Shown here piece after piece: positions 1 to 9,415 of a stretch of 64,000 nt of DNA. Numbering within the stretch: the stretch's first letter is position 1; each line of letters starts with the position of its first letter. Under the pieces are notes generated by a model that saw only the letters and a list, made by a program, of their open reading frames with translations, did no database searches and was not told the origin of the DNA. The DNA lies in contig NZ_CP150901.1 of the NCBI RefSeq assembly GCF_038050405.1, positions 3,410,001 to 3,474,000 of the forward strand, written 5' to 3'. Origin of the DNA: Paraburkholderia sp. IMGN_8. GTDB taxonomy: Bacteria; Pseudomonadota; Gammaproteobacteria; Burkholderiales; Burkholderiaceae. The translations under genes were made by a program, and so were the position numbers.

Positions 1-329
1 GTGTCGGGCGCCTGCGCCGCGCGCGGCGGAAAATCCGGCGAACCCGCCAGCAGCCGGCCGTCGTCGACGCTCACGCTGTAGAACACCTGATCGTGGTACG
101 GCGACACGAACACTTCGAGCGCGGCGGGCGGCACATCGACACGCAGGAAACCGTCCACCCATTCCACTTCGCCGGCGATCATCCGCGCCGACGAGATCAA
201 CTGATTGTCCTGCACCAGATCCGCGGTACGCCGCGCGTTGTCGTACTCGGCCTTGCCGGTGACGAACACGTACAGCGCGAGCGGCACCAGCAGCCACCAC
301 AGCAGACGCATGCGCAAGCTATTGGTCAT
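1..329 (-). CDS. Sensor histidine kinase, N-terminal fragment (TctE-like)
   Basis: Only the first ~109 residues are present; the gene runs off the left edge. The product starts MTNSLRMRLLWWLLVPLALY, an N-terminal membrane anchor, followed by an extracytoplasmic segment (about residues 30-109) of the kind found at the start of TctE-type sensor kinases (2CSK_N domain). Its ATG lies inside the end of the response-regulator gene (11-base overlap), so the two are translationally coupled. The catalytic kinase part cannot be seen, so the assignment rests on the N terminus and the partner gene. Confidence 0.75.
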   Translation of the reverse strand, partial: MTNSLRMRLLWWLLVPLALYVFVTGKAEYDNARRTADLVQDNQLISSARMIAGEVEWVDGFLRVDVPPAALEVFVSPYHDQVFYSVSVDDGRLLAGSPDFPPRAAQAPD

Positions 330-996
330 CTTCTTTCTTGCGCAGCAGATAACCGAGCCCGCGCAGCGTGACGATCGCCGCCGAACTGCCGTCGAGCTTC
401 TTGCGCAGCCGCGAGATATAGATTTCGACCGCGTCCTCGCTCGGCTCTTCCGCGAGCGTGAAGATCGCGTCCACCAGCGCCGGCTTCGTCACCGTCTTAC
501 CCAGGCGCAGGATCAGCGTTTCAAGCACCGTGCGCTCGCGCGGCGTGACGTTCAGCGGCGCGCCTTTCAGCGTGAACTGGCGCGTGTCGATATCGAACGC
601 GAGATCGCCGCACACCACCTCGCTCGCCTTCGACGGCGTCTGCCGCCGGATCGCCACCTTGATCCGCGCGATCAGTTCGCGCACTTCGAACGGCTTGACC
701 AGGTAGTCGTCCGCACCGGCGCCGAGCAGTTCCACCTTCTCGTCGATGGAGCCGCTCGCGGTCAGGATCAGCACCGGCGTGGCGTCGCCGCGCTGGCGCA
801 GCCGGCGCAGCACGTTCTTGCCCGACAGCTTCGGCAGATTCAGGTCCAGCAGGATCACGTCGTAGCGATTGGTGCGCAGCAGCTGGTCGGCGGCGTCGCC
901 GTCCTGCACGGCGTCGAGCGTGAACGCCTCCTGCTCCAGCATCTTCGCGAGCCAGTGCGCAAGCGTGGGGTTGTCTTCGATAAGCAGCAGCTTCAT
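319..996 (-). CDS. OmpR/PhoB-family response regulator (TctD/QseB-like)
   Basis: A 225-residue DNA-binding response regulator. The receiver domain (residues 1-115) has the acidic pair after MKLLLIEDN, the phospho-acceptor Asp in VILLDLNLPK and the switch Lys in YLVKPFE. A C-terminal winged helix (about 130-222) ends with ISRLRKKLDG and TLRGLGYLL, typical of the OmpR family. The start is set at the ATG giving MKLLLIED; an upstream in-frame extension is possible but unlike the family. It is probably phosphorylated by the overlapping kinase. The divergent neighbour is a nitrate/taurine-type ABC importer, which may be its target; this is inferred from position only. Confidence 0.9.
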   Translation of the reverse strand: MKLLLIEDNPTLAHWLAKMLEQEAFTLDAVQDGDAADQLLRTNRYDVILLDLNLPKLSGKNVLRRLRQRGDATPVLILTASGSIDEKVELLGAGADDYLVKPFEVRELIARIKVAIRRQTPSKASEVVCGDLAFDIDTRQFTLKGAPLNVTPRERTVLETLILRLGKTVTKPALVDAIFTLAEEPSEDAVEIYISRLRKKLDGSSAAIVTLRGLGYLLRKKEDDQ

Positions 997-1277
997 GGCG
1001 GGAACGGCGAAAGTCAGGCCGTCGATTGTGCCGTAAAACAAGGGCTTTGCGCGCGTCCTGCGTGAAATGTGGCACACGTCGGGGCGTTTGCGGCGGCGTT
1101 GCGGCTTTGCTGTTGGGCGGTTGAGGCTCAGTTCCGGCTCAGTTCCGGGTTAACACCCATGATTTGCCGGCAGTGCAGAAAGCTGGCAGAAGGTTTCCGG
1201 TTTCTATAATCCCTGACATTCATCCAGAAAGCGCCGCACCAGCACATCGCGGCGACCAAACCTAAGGAGACTGCTTC

Positions 1278-2300
1278 ATGCGTACCTTGCGCCAGATCGC
1301 CGCTGTGTCAGGTGTTGCGTTCGCCCTCGCCGCCGCTTCGGCCGCCGCTCATGCCGAAAAACTCACGATCATGGTCGGCGGCGCCACCAAGATCATCTAC
1401 CTGCCGGCCAAGTTGACCGAACAGCTCGGCTACTTCAAGGACGAAGGCCTCGACGTCGAAATCCTGTCGCAACCGGCGGGCGTCGATGCAGAAAACGAAC
1501 TGCTCGCGGGCGCGGTGCAAGGCGTGGTGGGCTTCTACGATCACACCATCGACCTGCAAAGCAAGGGCAAGGAAGTCCAGGCGCTGGTGATTTTCGGCCA
1601 GGTGCCGGGCGAAGTCGAAATGGTCTCGACCAAGGCAGCCGAAACGCTCAAGAGCATGGCCGACGTGAAGGGTAAGACGCTCGGCGTGACTGGCCTCGGC
1701 TCCTCCACCAGCTTCCTCACGCAATACCTCGCGCAACGCGCCGGCGTGGCGTCGACGCAATACACGCTGCTGCCGGTCGGTGCGGACAACAGCTTTATCG
1801 CGGCCATCAAGCAGAACCGCATCGACGCCGGCATGACGACCGAACCGACCGTCTCGCAGTTGCTGAAGACCGGCGACGCGAAGGTGCTGGTCGACATGCG
1901 CACGCTCGAAGGCACACGCGCCGCGCTCGGCGGCACCTATCCGGCCTCGAGCTTCTACGTGCAGCGCGCGTGGGCCGAAGCACACAAGGACGACGCGGCA
2001 AAGCTGTCGCACGCGTTCGCGAAGACGCTGAACTTCATCGCAACGCATAGCGCCGACGAGATCGCCGCAAAAATGCCGAAGGACTACTACGGCAGCAACA
2101 AAGACCTTTACGTCGGCGCGCTGAAGGCGTCGCTGCCGATGTTCACGAAGGACGGCAAGATGCCCGCCGACGGTCCCGATACGGTGCTGAAGGTGCTGTC
2201 CGCATTCAATCCTTCGGTCAAGGGTAAGCATATCGACCTCGCCAAGACCTATACCAACGAGTTTGTGTCGTCGGCATCGGTCAAGACTGCGGCGAAGTAA
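1278..2300 (+). CDS. ABC transporter substrate-binding protein, NitT/TauT (SsuA/NMT1-like) family
   Basis: A periplasmic binding protein of 340 residues. A Sec signal peptide (residues 1-26, ending AAAHA) precedes an NMT1/SsuA-type fold with the family's LGYFKDEGLDVE and QNRIDAGM segments. A good ribosome site (AAGGAGA) lies 8 bases before the ATG. It is the first gene of a three-gene importer operon with the ATPase (39-base gap) and permease. Relatives carry sulfonates, nitrate, thiamine precursors or aromatic acids; the ligand cannot be told from sequence. Confidence 0.9.
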   Translation: MRTLRQIAAVSGVAFALAAASAAAHAEKLTIMVGGATKIIYLPAKLTEQLGYFKDEGLDVEILSQPAGVDAENELLAGAVQGVVGFYDHTIDLQSKGKEVQALVIFGQVPGEVEMVSTKAAETLKSMADVKGKTLGVTGLGSSTSFLTQYLAQRAGVASTQYTLLPVGADNSFIAAIKQNRIDAGMTTEPTVSQLLKTGDAKVLVDMRTLEGTRAALGGTYPASSFYVQRAWAEAHKDDAAKLSHAFAKTLNFIATHSADEIAAKMPKDYYGSNKDLYVGALKASLPMFTKDGKMPADGPDTVLKVLSAFNPSVKGKHIDLAKTYTNEFVSSASVKTAAK

Positions 2301-2339
2301 CCCCCTTTCAATATCACGAGAACAGCGAGGCCTCAGCCG

Positions 2340-3134
2340 ATGAATCAACCTATGTCACGCGATACGCCAGCCATCGAGATGCGCAACGTATCGTGCCGTT
2401 TCATTTCTCCGGACGGCAAAGCGACGATCGCGTTGCGCGACTTCAGCATGTCGGTGGCGCGCGGCGAATTCGTCGCCGTTGTCGGCCCGACGGGTTGCGG
2501 CAAATCGACCACGCTCAGCATGATCACCGGCCTCTTGAAGCCGACCACCGGAGAAGTGCGCGTGATGGGCGCGCCGGTGGACGGCATCGATCCGCGCATC
2601 GGCTTTGTGTTCCAGGCCGACGCCGTATTTCCGTGGCGTTCGGTCATCGACAACGTCGCGGCCGGCCCACTGTATCGCGGCCGCTCGAAATCCGCCGCCT
2701 ACGACGAAGCCAACGAATGGCTGCGCCGCGTCGGCCTCGACAAGTTCGGCAAGCACTATCCGCATCAACTGTCGGGTGGTATGCGCAAGCGCGTGGCGCT
2801 GGCGCAGACCTTCATCAACAAGCCGGAAATCCTGCTGATGGACGAGCCCTTCTCGGCGCTCGACATGCAGACCCGCACGTTGATGCAGGACGAACTGCTG
2901 CAATTGTGGGGCGGCGCCGGCTCGGTGGTGTTCGTCACGCACGATCTGGAAGAAGCGATTGCGCTCGCCGACCGTGTGTTCGTGCTGACCGCACGCCCGG
3001 CGACGCTGAAGAAAGTGTACGAAATCGATCTGCCGCGTCCGCGCGTCACGTCGGAGGTTCGCTACGACCCGCGTTTTATCGAAATCTCGCGCGACATCTG
3101 GCACGACCTGCGCGAAGAAGTGCAGATCGGTTAA
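2340..3134 (+). CDS. ABC transporter ATP-binding protein, NitT/TauT (SsuB-like) family
   Basis: A 264-residue nucleotide-binding subunit of the importer. Walker A is GPTGCGKST (about residues 50-58), the signature is LSGGMRKRVALAQ, Walker B is ILLMDEPFSALD and the switch His is in FVTHDLEEA. All catalytic elements are intact. An alternative start 12 bases downstream (MSRDT) is possible. It sits between its binding protein and its permease, 16 bases before the latter. Confidence 0.94.
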   Translation: MNQPMSRDTPAIEMRNVSCRFISPDGKATIALRDFSMSVARGEFVAVVGPTGCGKSTTLSMITGLLKPTTGEVRVMGAPVDGIDPRIGFVFQADAVFPWRSVIDNVAAGPLYRGRSKSAAYDEANEWLRRVGLDKFGKHYPHQLSGGMRKRVALAQTFINKPEILLMDEPFSALDMQTRTLMQDELLQLWGGAGSVVFVTHDLEEAIALADRVFVLTARPATLKKVYEIDLPRPRVTSEVRYDPRFIEISRDIWHDLREEVQIG

Positions 3135-3150
3135 TCAAGGAACGGCAAAC

Positions 3151-4014
3151 ATGTCTACTACCCCTCAACAGGTGATGCCTTCGGGCATCGATCCCGCGTC
3201 GCTCGCGCAAGTCGAACGCGTCGCGCAAAAACGCATCCGTCAACGTCATGCGCTGGTGGTCTCGCTGCGTATTCTCGTGCTCGTGGTTGTGCTCGGCGGC
3301 TGGGAATTGTCAGCACGCCTGAAGTGGATCGATCCGTTCTTCTTCTCGATGCCGACCGCGATTTTCAATCAGATCATCGACTGGTTCGTGAACGGCACAT
3401 CGCAGGGTCCGTTGCTGACGCAGGTTTGGGTCACGCTGGAAGAAACCGGTCTTGGCTTCATCATCGGTTCGGTGGCGGGCATCTTCTGCGGCATCCTGCT
3501 CGGCCGTAACAAGCTGCTGTCCGACGTGTTCAGTCTTTACATCAAGATCGCCAACTCGATTCCGCGTGTGGTGCTCGGCTCGGTGTTCGTGATTGCGCTC
3601 GGTCTTGGGATGGCGTCGAAGGTGGCGCTCGCGGTGGTGATGGTGTTCTTCGTCGTGTTCGCCAACGCGTTTCAGGGCGTGCGCGAAGCGGATCGCTACA
3701 TGATCGCGAATGCACAGATTCTGGGTGCGTCGCGTCGCCAGGTGACGACTTCGGTTGTGATTCCGTCGGCGCTTAGCTGGATTCTGGCAAGCTTGCATGT
3801 GAGCTTCGGCTTTGCACTGGTGGGCGCGGTGGTCGGCGAATTCCTCGGCTCGAAGCAGGGTATCGGTTTGCTGATCTCGACGGCTCAAGGCGCATTCAAC
3901 GCAAGCGGTGTGTTCGCGGCGATGATTGTGTTGGCTGTGGTCGCACTGGCCGCGGATTATCTGTTGACTGCCGTCGAACAGCGGCTGTTGAAGTGGCGGC
4001 CGGCGGTGGTTTAA
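3151..4014 (+). CDS. ABC transporter permease, NitT/TauT (SsuC-like) family
   Basis: An inner-membrane permease of 287 residues with about six predicted helices (first at residues 33-50). The cytoplasmic EAA-type loop NAQILGASRRQVTTSVVIP contacts the ATPase. The long N-terminal cytoplasmic stretch is usual for the family. It is the last gene of the operon and is followed 26 bases later by a strong intrinsic terminator. Confidence 0.93.
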   Translation: MSTTPQQVMPSGIDPASLAQVERVAQKRIRQRHALVVSLRILVLVVVLGGWELSARLKWIDPFFFSMPTAIFNQIIDWFVNGTSQGPLLTQVWVTLEETGLGFIIGSVAGIFCGILLGRNKLLSDVFSLYIKIANSIPRVVLGSVFVIALGLGMASKVALAVVMVFFVVFANAFQGVREADRYMIANAQILGASRRQVTTSVVIPSALSWILASLHVSFGFALVGAVVGEFLGSKQGIGLLISTAQGAFNASGVFAAMIVLAVVALAADYLLTAVEQRLLKWRPAVV

Positions 4015-4040
4015 CTGGATCGTCAGGTTGTAGAGTGACA

Positions 4041-4063
4041 AGGGCGCCGCGGGCGCCCTTTTT
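4041..4063 (+). terminator. Rho-independent terminator after the ABC importer operon
   Basis: A perfect 8-bp GC-rich stem (AGGGCGCC / GGCGCCCT) with a 3-base loop is followed directly by a run of T. It begins 26 bases past the permease stop codon. Confidence 0.9.
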
Positions 4064-4495
4064 CGTTCTGGTTACAGCGCACGCGAACTATTACCCTCCT
4101 CCTTCCTGGCGTTTTTTCTGCCTTGAGCACACCTCATCCCCACAGCAATCATCGTATAAAAACATCAAATCCGAATCTGCTTATTCTGCATTAAGGATGG
4201 CTGATTAATGCTTAAGTTTCATTGCGACTGGCTCGTCTCATTCTCGTAGTGGAAGCAAACCGGCTCTCTGAGGTCCGTCAAACAACAACGCCACGGCATG
4301 CACCTTTCCATTGCGAAAGGAAGCTCTTCCGGCAACGCACTTCTCTGGTGCGCTGCGCGGAATCGACAATGGAAGCCAGTGACTGTCTCCACTTCGTGTC
4401 TCGTCAGACCGCTCGCTCTTCATCGTGGGCAATCCGGCGAGGTTTTCGCAATGAGGTGTCGCGAGGGCGACGCCAGCAGTCTGAAGGAGATGGAA
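4064..4495. other. Intergenic region without a supported gene
   Basis: About 430 bases between the importer terminator and the small DUF4148 gene. The first half is AT-richer than its surroundings. Open frames here lack ribosome sites and recognisable products. The promoter of the downstream gene presumably lies here, but I cannot place it with confidence. Confidence 0.5.
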
Positions 4496-4756
4496 ATGAA
4501 GAAGGCTTTGATTATCGCAGGCGGACTACTTTGCGCACTTTCATGGCAAGCGCGTGCCCAAGACGCCAGCACGGAGACAACCGCGCAAGCCCCGCAGGCA
4601 GTTGTCGACTCCGTCGGCGGGCAGCCTGCAACCACCACGATGTCGGGCGGTCCCGCACAGGGGCTGACGCGGGCGCAGGTTTACCAGCAACTTCAGGAAT
4701 CGCAGCGAAGTGGTGAAGCTGCTCGAATGCAGGAGCTTTTCAAGGGAGGCAATTGA
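4496..4756 (+). CDS. Small exported DUF4148-family protein
   Basis: An 86-residue protein with a clear Sec signal peptide (MKKALIIAGGLLCALSWQARA) and a C-terminal DUF4148-type helix, LTRAQVYQQLQESQRSG. The family is common in Burkholderiales and has no known function; members are predicted periplasmic. The start was chosen because AAGGAG is well spaced for this ATG and too close to another ATG six bases upstream. A second family member lies at 8439-8756. Confidence 0.8.
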   Translation: MKKALIIAGGLLCALSWQARAQDASTETTAQAPQAVVDSVGGQPATTTMSGGPAQGLTRAQVYQQLQESQRSGEAARMQELFKGGN

Positions 4757-5265
4757 GCTGGCAGGCTGATTTCTCGACGCCACTGCTCGAGGTAAAACGC
4801 CGCTTCGCTTGCTACGGCATGAGACCAACGCGGCGTCTACTCGATAGGCGCCAACTTTTTTGCATGCGACTGCTTCTGCGTGGTCCCTTTCCCTCCAATG
4901 TCTCCCGCCACCGAACTTCTGAGCGGCAGCCGTTGCCCAGTGGCCAACACAATTCGAGCTTCGATATCGCCGCAAAGCCCCCGCATCCCCACCGGGCAAC
5001 GATTGACGCGCGATGGCACGGACGATGCATAACAGCTGCCACTCAAGTCGTGCACTTACCCACTCCGGTTGAATCGAGGTGCGTCATGTCGAGTATTCAG
5101 GGGCAACGTCGGGCCATGAACTAGCAAGGTCGCCCGCTCTCCCGCGTCAGCGGCACGCGCCGCCATATCAACAGCCATTCGGGAGGACTCGTCCCGGTTG
5201 GACTGCGCACGGCCGGATGGATCGGCCGCTGCCCGAAGGAACTCTGGCCGTATATCCTGCCGTGG
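4757..5265. other. Intergenic region, no convincing gene
   Basis: About 500 bases between the DUF4148 gene and the TPR gene. Open frames on both strands are short and have no coding look. The last ~140 bases stay open in frame with the TPR protein and encode hydrophobic residues just before its annotated GTG, so the true N terminus of that protein may lie here. Confidence 0.5.
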
Positions 5266-6549
5266 GTGTGCGCGCTGCTGGCCGTCGCGTTTTTCAGTCT
5301 CGTGGTGCGCGGCGTGCTCACGCGACAGTTGCTGGTGCCGCCGGTCGAAACGCCGCATTCGTTAGTGGAGCGCGGCTATACCTCCAACTTTCTCGCCGAG
5401 CGAATCATGTCCGCGATGCGGGAGATTGGCCAGGACGCCGAGTCGATTCCACACGACACGATGATAGACAACGACACGCAACCCGATATCCAGATCCCCG
5501 GTCAGGACGTGTCCTATGCGTCGACGGTCCGCTTCATCAAAGGTGTCGTCAAGCGCCCCGACGTTGTCGTTCATGTCGGCATCACCAAGGTGGGCGATAG
5601 CGCGGATTCCTACGTTGCGCACGTGCAGATCGAGGGCGGTCCATTCAATGCCCGCGAGAGTACAGTGCCGTTCGTCGGGCGCGACATGGAAAAATTCGTG
5701 AGCAACATCGCCATCCAGGCCATGCGGCTCGCCGAGCCGAATGTACTCGCCAGCCACCTTTACTCCGAAGTCCATAAGACCAAGTGTTCGCTGGCGCAAT
5801 GCAATTATCGCGAGGTCGTCGATATATATGACGAGGTGCTTGCGCTGCCTGCCTCCGAGCAAGGCGAATGGGCGCTGGCCGGTAAGGCGTGGCTGCTCGC
5901 CAATCAAGGGCTGTCGAAACAGGCGGAACAACAAAGCCGTGAAGCGCTGACCGTGTACAAGGATTCGGCGGTTTTGCTGGCAACCCTCGGGATCGCGCTC
6001 GAACAGCAGCACCGAATCGACGACGCGCTCGACGCACTCCAGGCCGGCGCGCGCGAGGAATCGAAAACGGCTGAAAACCTGCGTCTTCTCGGCGATGTGC
6101 TTCTGCACGCGAAGCATTATCCGGAAGCACTCGATGCCTTCAGAAAAGCGGCAAATATGAGGCCTGACTCGGTAGACAATCTGCACGATTGGGGCGAGGC
6201 GCTCGTGGCTGTCGGGCGCTACGACGAAGCGATCGACAAGCTCTCTCGTGCGGTGGCGCTGCGTCCTGACCTCGCGCCTTCGTACGCCGAATGGGGCCGG
6301 GCGCTCGATCGTAAGGGCGATCTGTCTGGCGCCGGGCGCAAATTTGCGCGGGCGTCGGAACTCGACGCGGGTGGCTTGTCGGCGCGTGAAATCCAGATGG
6401 CTCGGCTCAGTAAGGCGTTTCAGGACGCCGACGGTCCCGGCACGCCCGTTCCCGACGTAAAGGCCAGACCCGTTTCGAATTCGCCCGCGGCACTTCAGGT
6501 TCAAGCCGCACAAAGCGATGCCGGATGGATCGCGACGAAGATCGGTTGA
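5266..6549 (+). CDS. Membrane-anchored TPR-repeat protein
   Basis: A 427-residue protein. The first ~20 residues (CALLAVAFFSLVVRGVL) are a membrane anchor. A ~160-residue region of unknown type follows. Tetratricopeptide repeats fill about residues 190-375, for example AENLRLLGDVLLHAKHYPEA and AEWGRALDRKGDLSGA. The product probably acts as a periplasmic or membrane scaffold; no partner is evident. The GTG start is uncertain: the frame is open back to about position 5125, but no ATG, GTG or TTG with a good ribosome site exists there. A phosphoesterase gene follows 145 bases downstream. Confidence 0.75.
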   Translation: MCALLAVAFFSLVVRGVLTRQLLVPPVETPHSLVERGYTSNFLAERIMSAMREIGQDAESIPHDTMIDNDTQPDIQIPGQDVSYASTVRFIKGVVKRPDVVVHVGITKVGDSADSYVAHVQIEGGPFNARESTVPFVGRDMEKFVSNIAIQAMRLAEPNVLASHLYSEVHKTKCSLAQCNYREVVDIYDEVLALPASEQGEWALAGKAWLLANQGLSKQAEQQSREALTVYKDSAVLLATLGIALEQQHRIDDALDALQAGAREESKTAENLRLLGDVLLHAKHYPEALDAFRKAANMRPDSVDNLHDWGEALVAVGRYDEAIDKLSRAVALRPDLAPSYAEWGRALDRKGDLSGAGRKFARASELDAGGLSAREIQMARLSKAFQDADGPGTPVPDVKARPVSNSPAALQVQAAQSDAGWIATKIG

Positions 6550-6694
6550 TCTCAAAGGCATCTCATGTTGCTTTGTCACTAAGACTCTTCCGCAGCGGCG
6601 CGTTTTGCGCTACGTTTGCAACGCTGGCAGTCTCAAACGATCAAGCTCGAACGGTAGTGCGCACACTGAATCCATCCAATCCCCTGCTGGAGCG

Positions 6695-8260
6695 ATGAAT
6701 ATGAGTGACGTCCACAACGGCGAAGCGGCGGCAAGCGAGGTCAATACAACGGGCGCTGCACAGAAGGATCACATCGAACATGTGGTTCTGCTGCTGATGG
6801 AAAACCACTCGTTCGATCAGATGCTCGGATGTCTGGACAAAGTGCACAAGGGGCTGGACGGTATCCAGAACGCATCGTCGAAATCGAACGACGACGGCAA
6901 GGGCCACACGTTTTACCCCCGTGCGACCAGCGAGCGGCAGATGAAGCTCGATCCCAATCACGGACACGCGGCCGTGTTAAAGCAACTCCAGGGCGACAAT
7001 GGCGGCTTCGTTCAATCCTTTGCAACGGACTACCCAAAAAGCAGCCTCGCCGCGCGGCAAGACGTCATGGGCTACTATCCGCTCAACTTTCTACCGGCGT
7101 TGCACACATTAGGCGCGCAATTCACCGTTTGCGACAGATGGTTCTCGTCATTGCCCGGCCCGACCTGGCCGAACCGGTATTTCGCGCTGACGGGCACATC
7201 GATGGGTCAGGTCGAGATGCCCTCGGGACTCGACGCACTGGATCCGAAGTGGTACACCGAGCAAACCCAGGACACGATTTTTGACCGCCTGAACGACGCG
7301 AAGAAAACGTGGAAGGTTTACTTCTACGATTTCCCCGCATCGCTGCTGTTGAAAAATCAGAGGCGCCCCGAAAACCTTGCGAACTACCACTTCTTCAACG
7401 CGTTCTTCGAGGACGCAGCCGGCCCCGAGAATGAGTTTCCGGCGTTTGTTCTGATCGAGCCGAAATACTTCGGCGAAGCACAAAACGACGACCATCCGCC
7501 GCATAACATCATGAAAGCGGAAAAGCTGATCGCCGATACCTACAATGCACTGCGCTCCAATCAAGCCTTGTGGGAGCGCACACTGTTAGTCGTGCTGTAC
7601 GACGAGCATGGCGGTTTCTTCGACCACGTGCCGCCACCGTCCAATGCGCTCGCGCCCGACGAGCACGTCGGCGCATTCGATTTCACCCTGCTCGGCGTGC
7701 GCGTGCCCGCCGTTCTGATTTCACCGTGGTGCGATCCCGGTGTGTGTCACGCGCAATTCGATCATTCAAGCCTGCTGAAGTATCTCACTGACAAGTGGGC
7801 GCTCGGACCGCTCGGCAAACGCGTGCAGGCCGCGGCGAGCGCTGGGCGGGCGATCCGGTCCAGAGGCGTTGCCCGGACAGATACGCCACCGTTTATCCGC
7901 GTCACCAATCAGTCGCTGATTCCTGAGCACGTGGACCTCGAACGGAAGTCTTCTAATGGCAATCAGCACGGGCTCAATCATTTCGCCGATCACCTGCACG
8001 CCGAACTCGATTTGCTGGCCGCGGGCCTGGTGGAGTCGGCCGCGCAACTCGCTCGTAAGGATACTGTCTGGGTACGGATGAAGAGCGCACTCGGCTCCGC
8101 GATGGTGGGTTTCGGGCAGTGGCTGAGCAAAGACTTTTATGAAGCTCAAAGTGACCGGGAAAAGCGCACCGGCCAGGCATTTACGCGTTTGAGGCAATCC
8201 GCAAGCAATGCCGCACATGTGCAGGCCGCCGTCGACACAGTGACGCCGCCAGGCCGTTAG
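6695..8260 (+). CDS. Phospholipase C / acid phosphatase-type phosphoesterase (PF04185-like)
   Basis: A 521-residue phosphoesterase of the phospholipase C/AcpA family. The N-terminal metal-site motif LLMENHSFDQMLG contains the Glu-Asn pair, GPTWPNRYFALTG is the central signature and LYDEHGGFFDHVPPP supplies the second metal-binding Asp-Glu-His set. No signal peptide is visible, unlike secreted family members. The N terminus (MNMSDVHNGEAAAS) is polar, so the enzyme may be cytosolic or exported another way. Starts at 6695 or 6701 are both possible. The C-terminal ~100 residues are helical and unassigned. The substrate is unknown. Confidence 0.88.
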   Translation: MNMSDVHNGEAAASEVNTTGAAQKDHIEHVVLLLMENHSFDQMLGCLDKVHKGLDGIQNASSKSNDDGKGHTFYPRATSERQMKLDPNHGHAAVLKQLQGDNGGFVQSFATDYPKSSLAARQDVMGYYPLNFLPALHTLGAQFTVCDRWFSSLPGPTWPNRYFALTGTSMGQVEMPSGLDALDPKWYTEQTQDTIFDRLNDAKKTWKVYFYDFPASLLLKNQRRPENLANYHFFNAFFEDAAGPENEFPAFVLIEPKYFGEAQNDDHPPHNIMKAEKLIADTYNALRSNQALWERTLLVVLYDEHGGFFDHVPPPSNALAPDEHVGAFDFTLLGVRVPAVLISPWCDPGVCHAQFDHSSLLKYLTDKWALGPLGKRVQAAASAGRAIRSRGVARTDTPPFIRVTNQSLIPEHVDLERKSSNGNQHGLNHFADHLHAELDLLAAGLVESAAQLARKDTVWVRMKSALGSAMVGFGQWLSKDFYEAQSDREKRTGQAFTRLRQSASNAAHVQAAVDTVTPPGR

Positions 8261-8438
8261 CAGCGCTGCAGTGGTCCCCAGCAGAGCGCCAAGTTCCCCG
8301 CTTTTATCTCAAATCTCGCAACAAACCTTACCTGAAGTAGCGATTACTCCGGCCAGGTCGCAAATCTACAATGCAATCACTGACTACGAACAAGAACGCT
8401 CGTAGCGAAGATAAAGACCGAACTGGAGGTAGTTCATC

Positions 8439-8756
8439 ATGAAATCGCTCATTCAAGCCGTTGTTATAGCCGCTGTGCTCGCCGCACCTGTTGCCTCGTT
8501 TGCGCAGTCCAACCAGCCGGAGACCCGCGCACAAGTGCGCGCCGAACTGGTTCAACTCGAGAAGGCCGGCTACCAGCCGGGCCGCTCGGATCCGTATTAC
8601 CCGGCCGACATCCAGGCTGCGCAAGCCCGTGTCGCCGCACAAAACGACACCGCGCAGCCGGCAGGAAGCAGTTATGGCGGTGTTGCCGGAGGCTCGTCGC
8701 AGTCCGGACATCCGGTACCCGCTAACGGCTCGAAGTCGGTCTACTTCGGCAACTAA
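8439..8756 (+). CDS. Exported DUF4148-family protein
   Basis: A 105-residue protein with a signal peptide (residues 1-22, ending ASFAQS) and the canonical DUF4148 segment TRAQVRAELVQLEKAGYQPG, followed by a Gly/Ser-rich tail ending SVYFGN. A strong ribosome site (TGGAGG) precedes the ATG. Function is unknown and periplasmic location is predicted. It is a paralogue of the shorter protein at 4496-4756. Confidence 0.9.
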   Translation: MKSLIQAVVIAAVLAAPVASFAQSNQPETRAQVRAELVQLEKAGYQPGRSDPYYPADIQAAQARVAAQNDTAQPAGSSYGGVAGGSSQSGHPVPANGSKSVYFGN

Positions 8757-8837
8757 ACAGTCAGCGGCACGAACCGCTGGCGCCACGCCGACCGGCTGTC
8801 GAGCGCGCAAAACAACTGCGCACCCTGCTTCAAAACG

Positions 8838-8877
8838 AACTGGCCCGCGATCGAGCATCCCCGATCGCGGGCCAGTT
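8838..8877. repeat. Perfect 16-bp inverted repeat (stem-loop)
   Basis: Arms at 8838-8853 and 8862-8877 are exact complements with an 8-base loop. The structure lies between the DUF4148 gene and the convergent small gene at 8990-9238. No T-run follows, so it may be a Rho-independent-like or bidirectional terminator, or a protein site. Confidence 0.8.
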
Positions 8878-8989
8878 CCGTATTCGTTACCTCCGTCATC
8901 GGGCTCCCGATGACTTCGCCCGGACCTTCACGGTCTGGGCGCTTTTTCTTCGTCGTTATCTGTGCCCGGGGCAGCACGCTCCGCGATAA

Positions 8990-9238
8990 TCAATCGCGCG
9001 CGATCAGATCGCCGACGCGCCCGCGGCCGGTAACAAGACAGCTCGACAGGAAATTTTCACCTTGGCTGCTGGATCCAACCTCGCCGAAACCTTTTTTCAA
9101 CGCGTCCAATTTGACCAGCTCCGCGCCTTGCGAGCAGGTTATTGTCCCCATTTCTCCTGCTTGCGCGCGCATCAACGCTCTATCCGCCATCAGATAGCCA
9201 AGCAGCAATACCACGGCAATATTGAACACTTGTCTCAT
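8990..9238 (-). CDS. Small membrane-anchored or secreted hypothetical protein
   Basis: An 82-residue protein starting MRQVFNIAVVLLLGYLMADR, a signal peptide or anchor, followed by a ~60-residue domain with two cysteines (ITCSQG and LSSCLV) that could form a disulfide. The start is supported by a GAGGAGA site. I do not recognise the family. It stands alone, convergent with the DUF4148 gene. Confidence 0.65.
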   Translation of the reverse strand: MRQVFNIAVVLLLGYLMADRALMRAQAGEMGTITCSQGAELVKLDALKKGFGEVGSSSQGENFLSSCLVTGRGRVGDLIARD

Positions 9239-9415
9239 GGTTCGTCTCCTCTTTTGAAGAGCCTAACGCGAACCATCGATGCAGGATGTTAGGGGTTTCC
9301 CGATTGGCCGGTGTTAAATGATGCGGATTAAATACGCGCCTTCGCGGTTGAAAGCCTCGCTTGCCATGACAGCCTTGAAGTGGCGGTGCAGCGAGGCCCG
9401 CTCACACCGCCGCGT

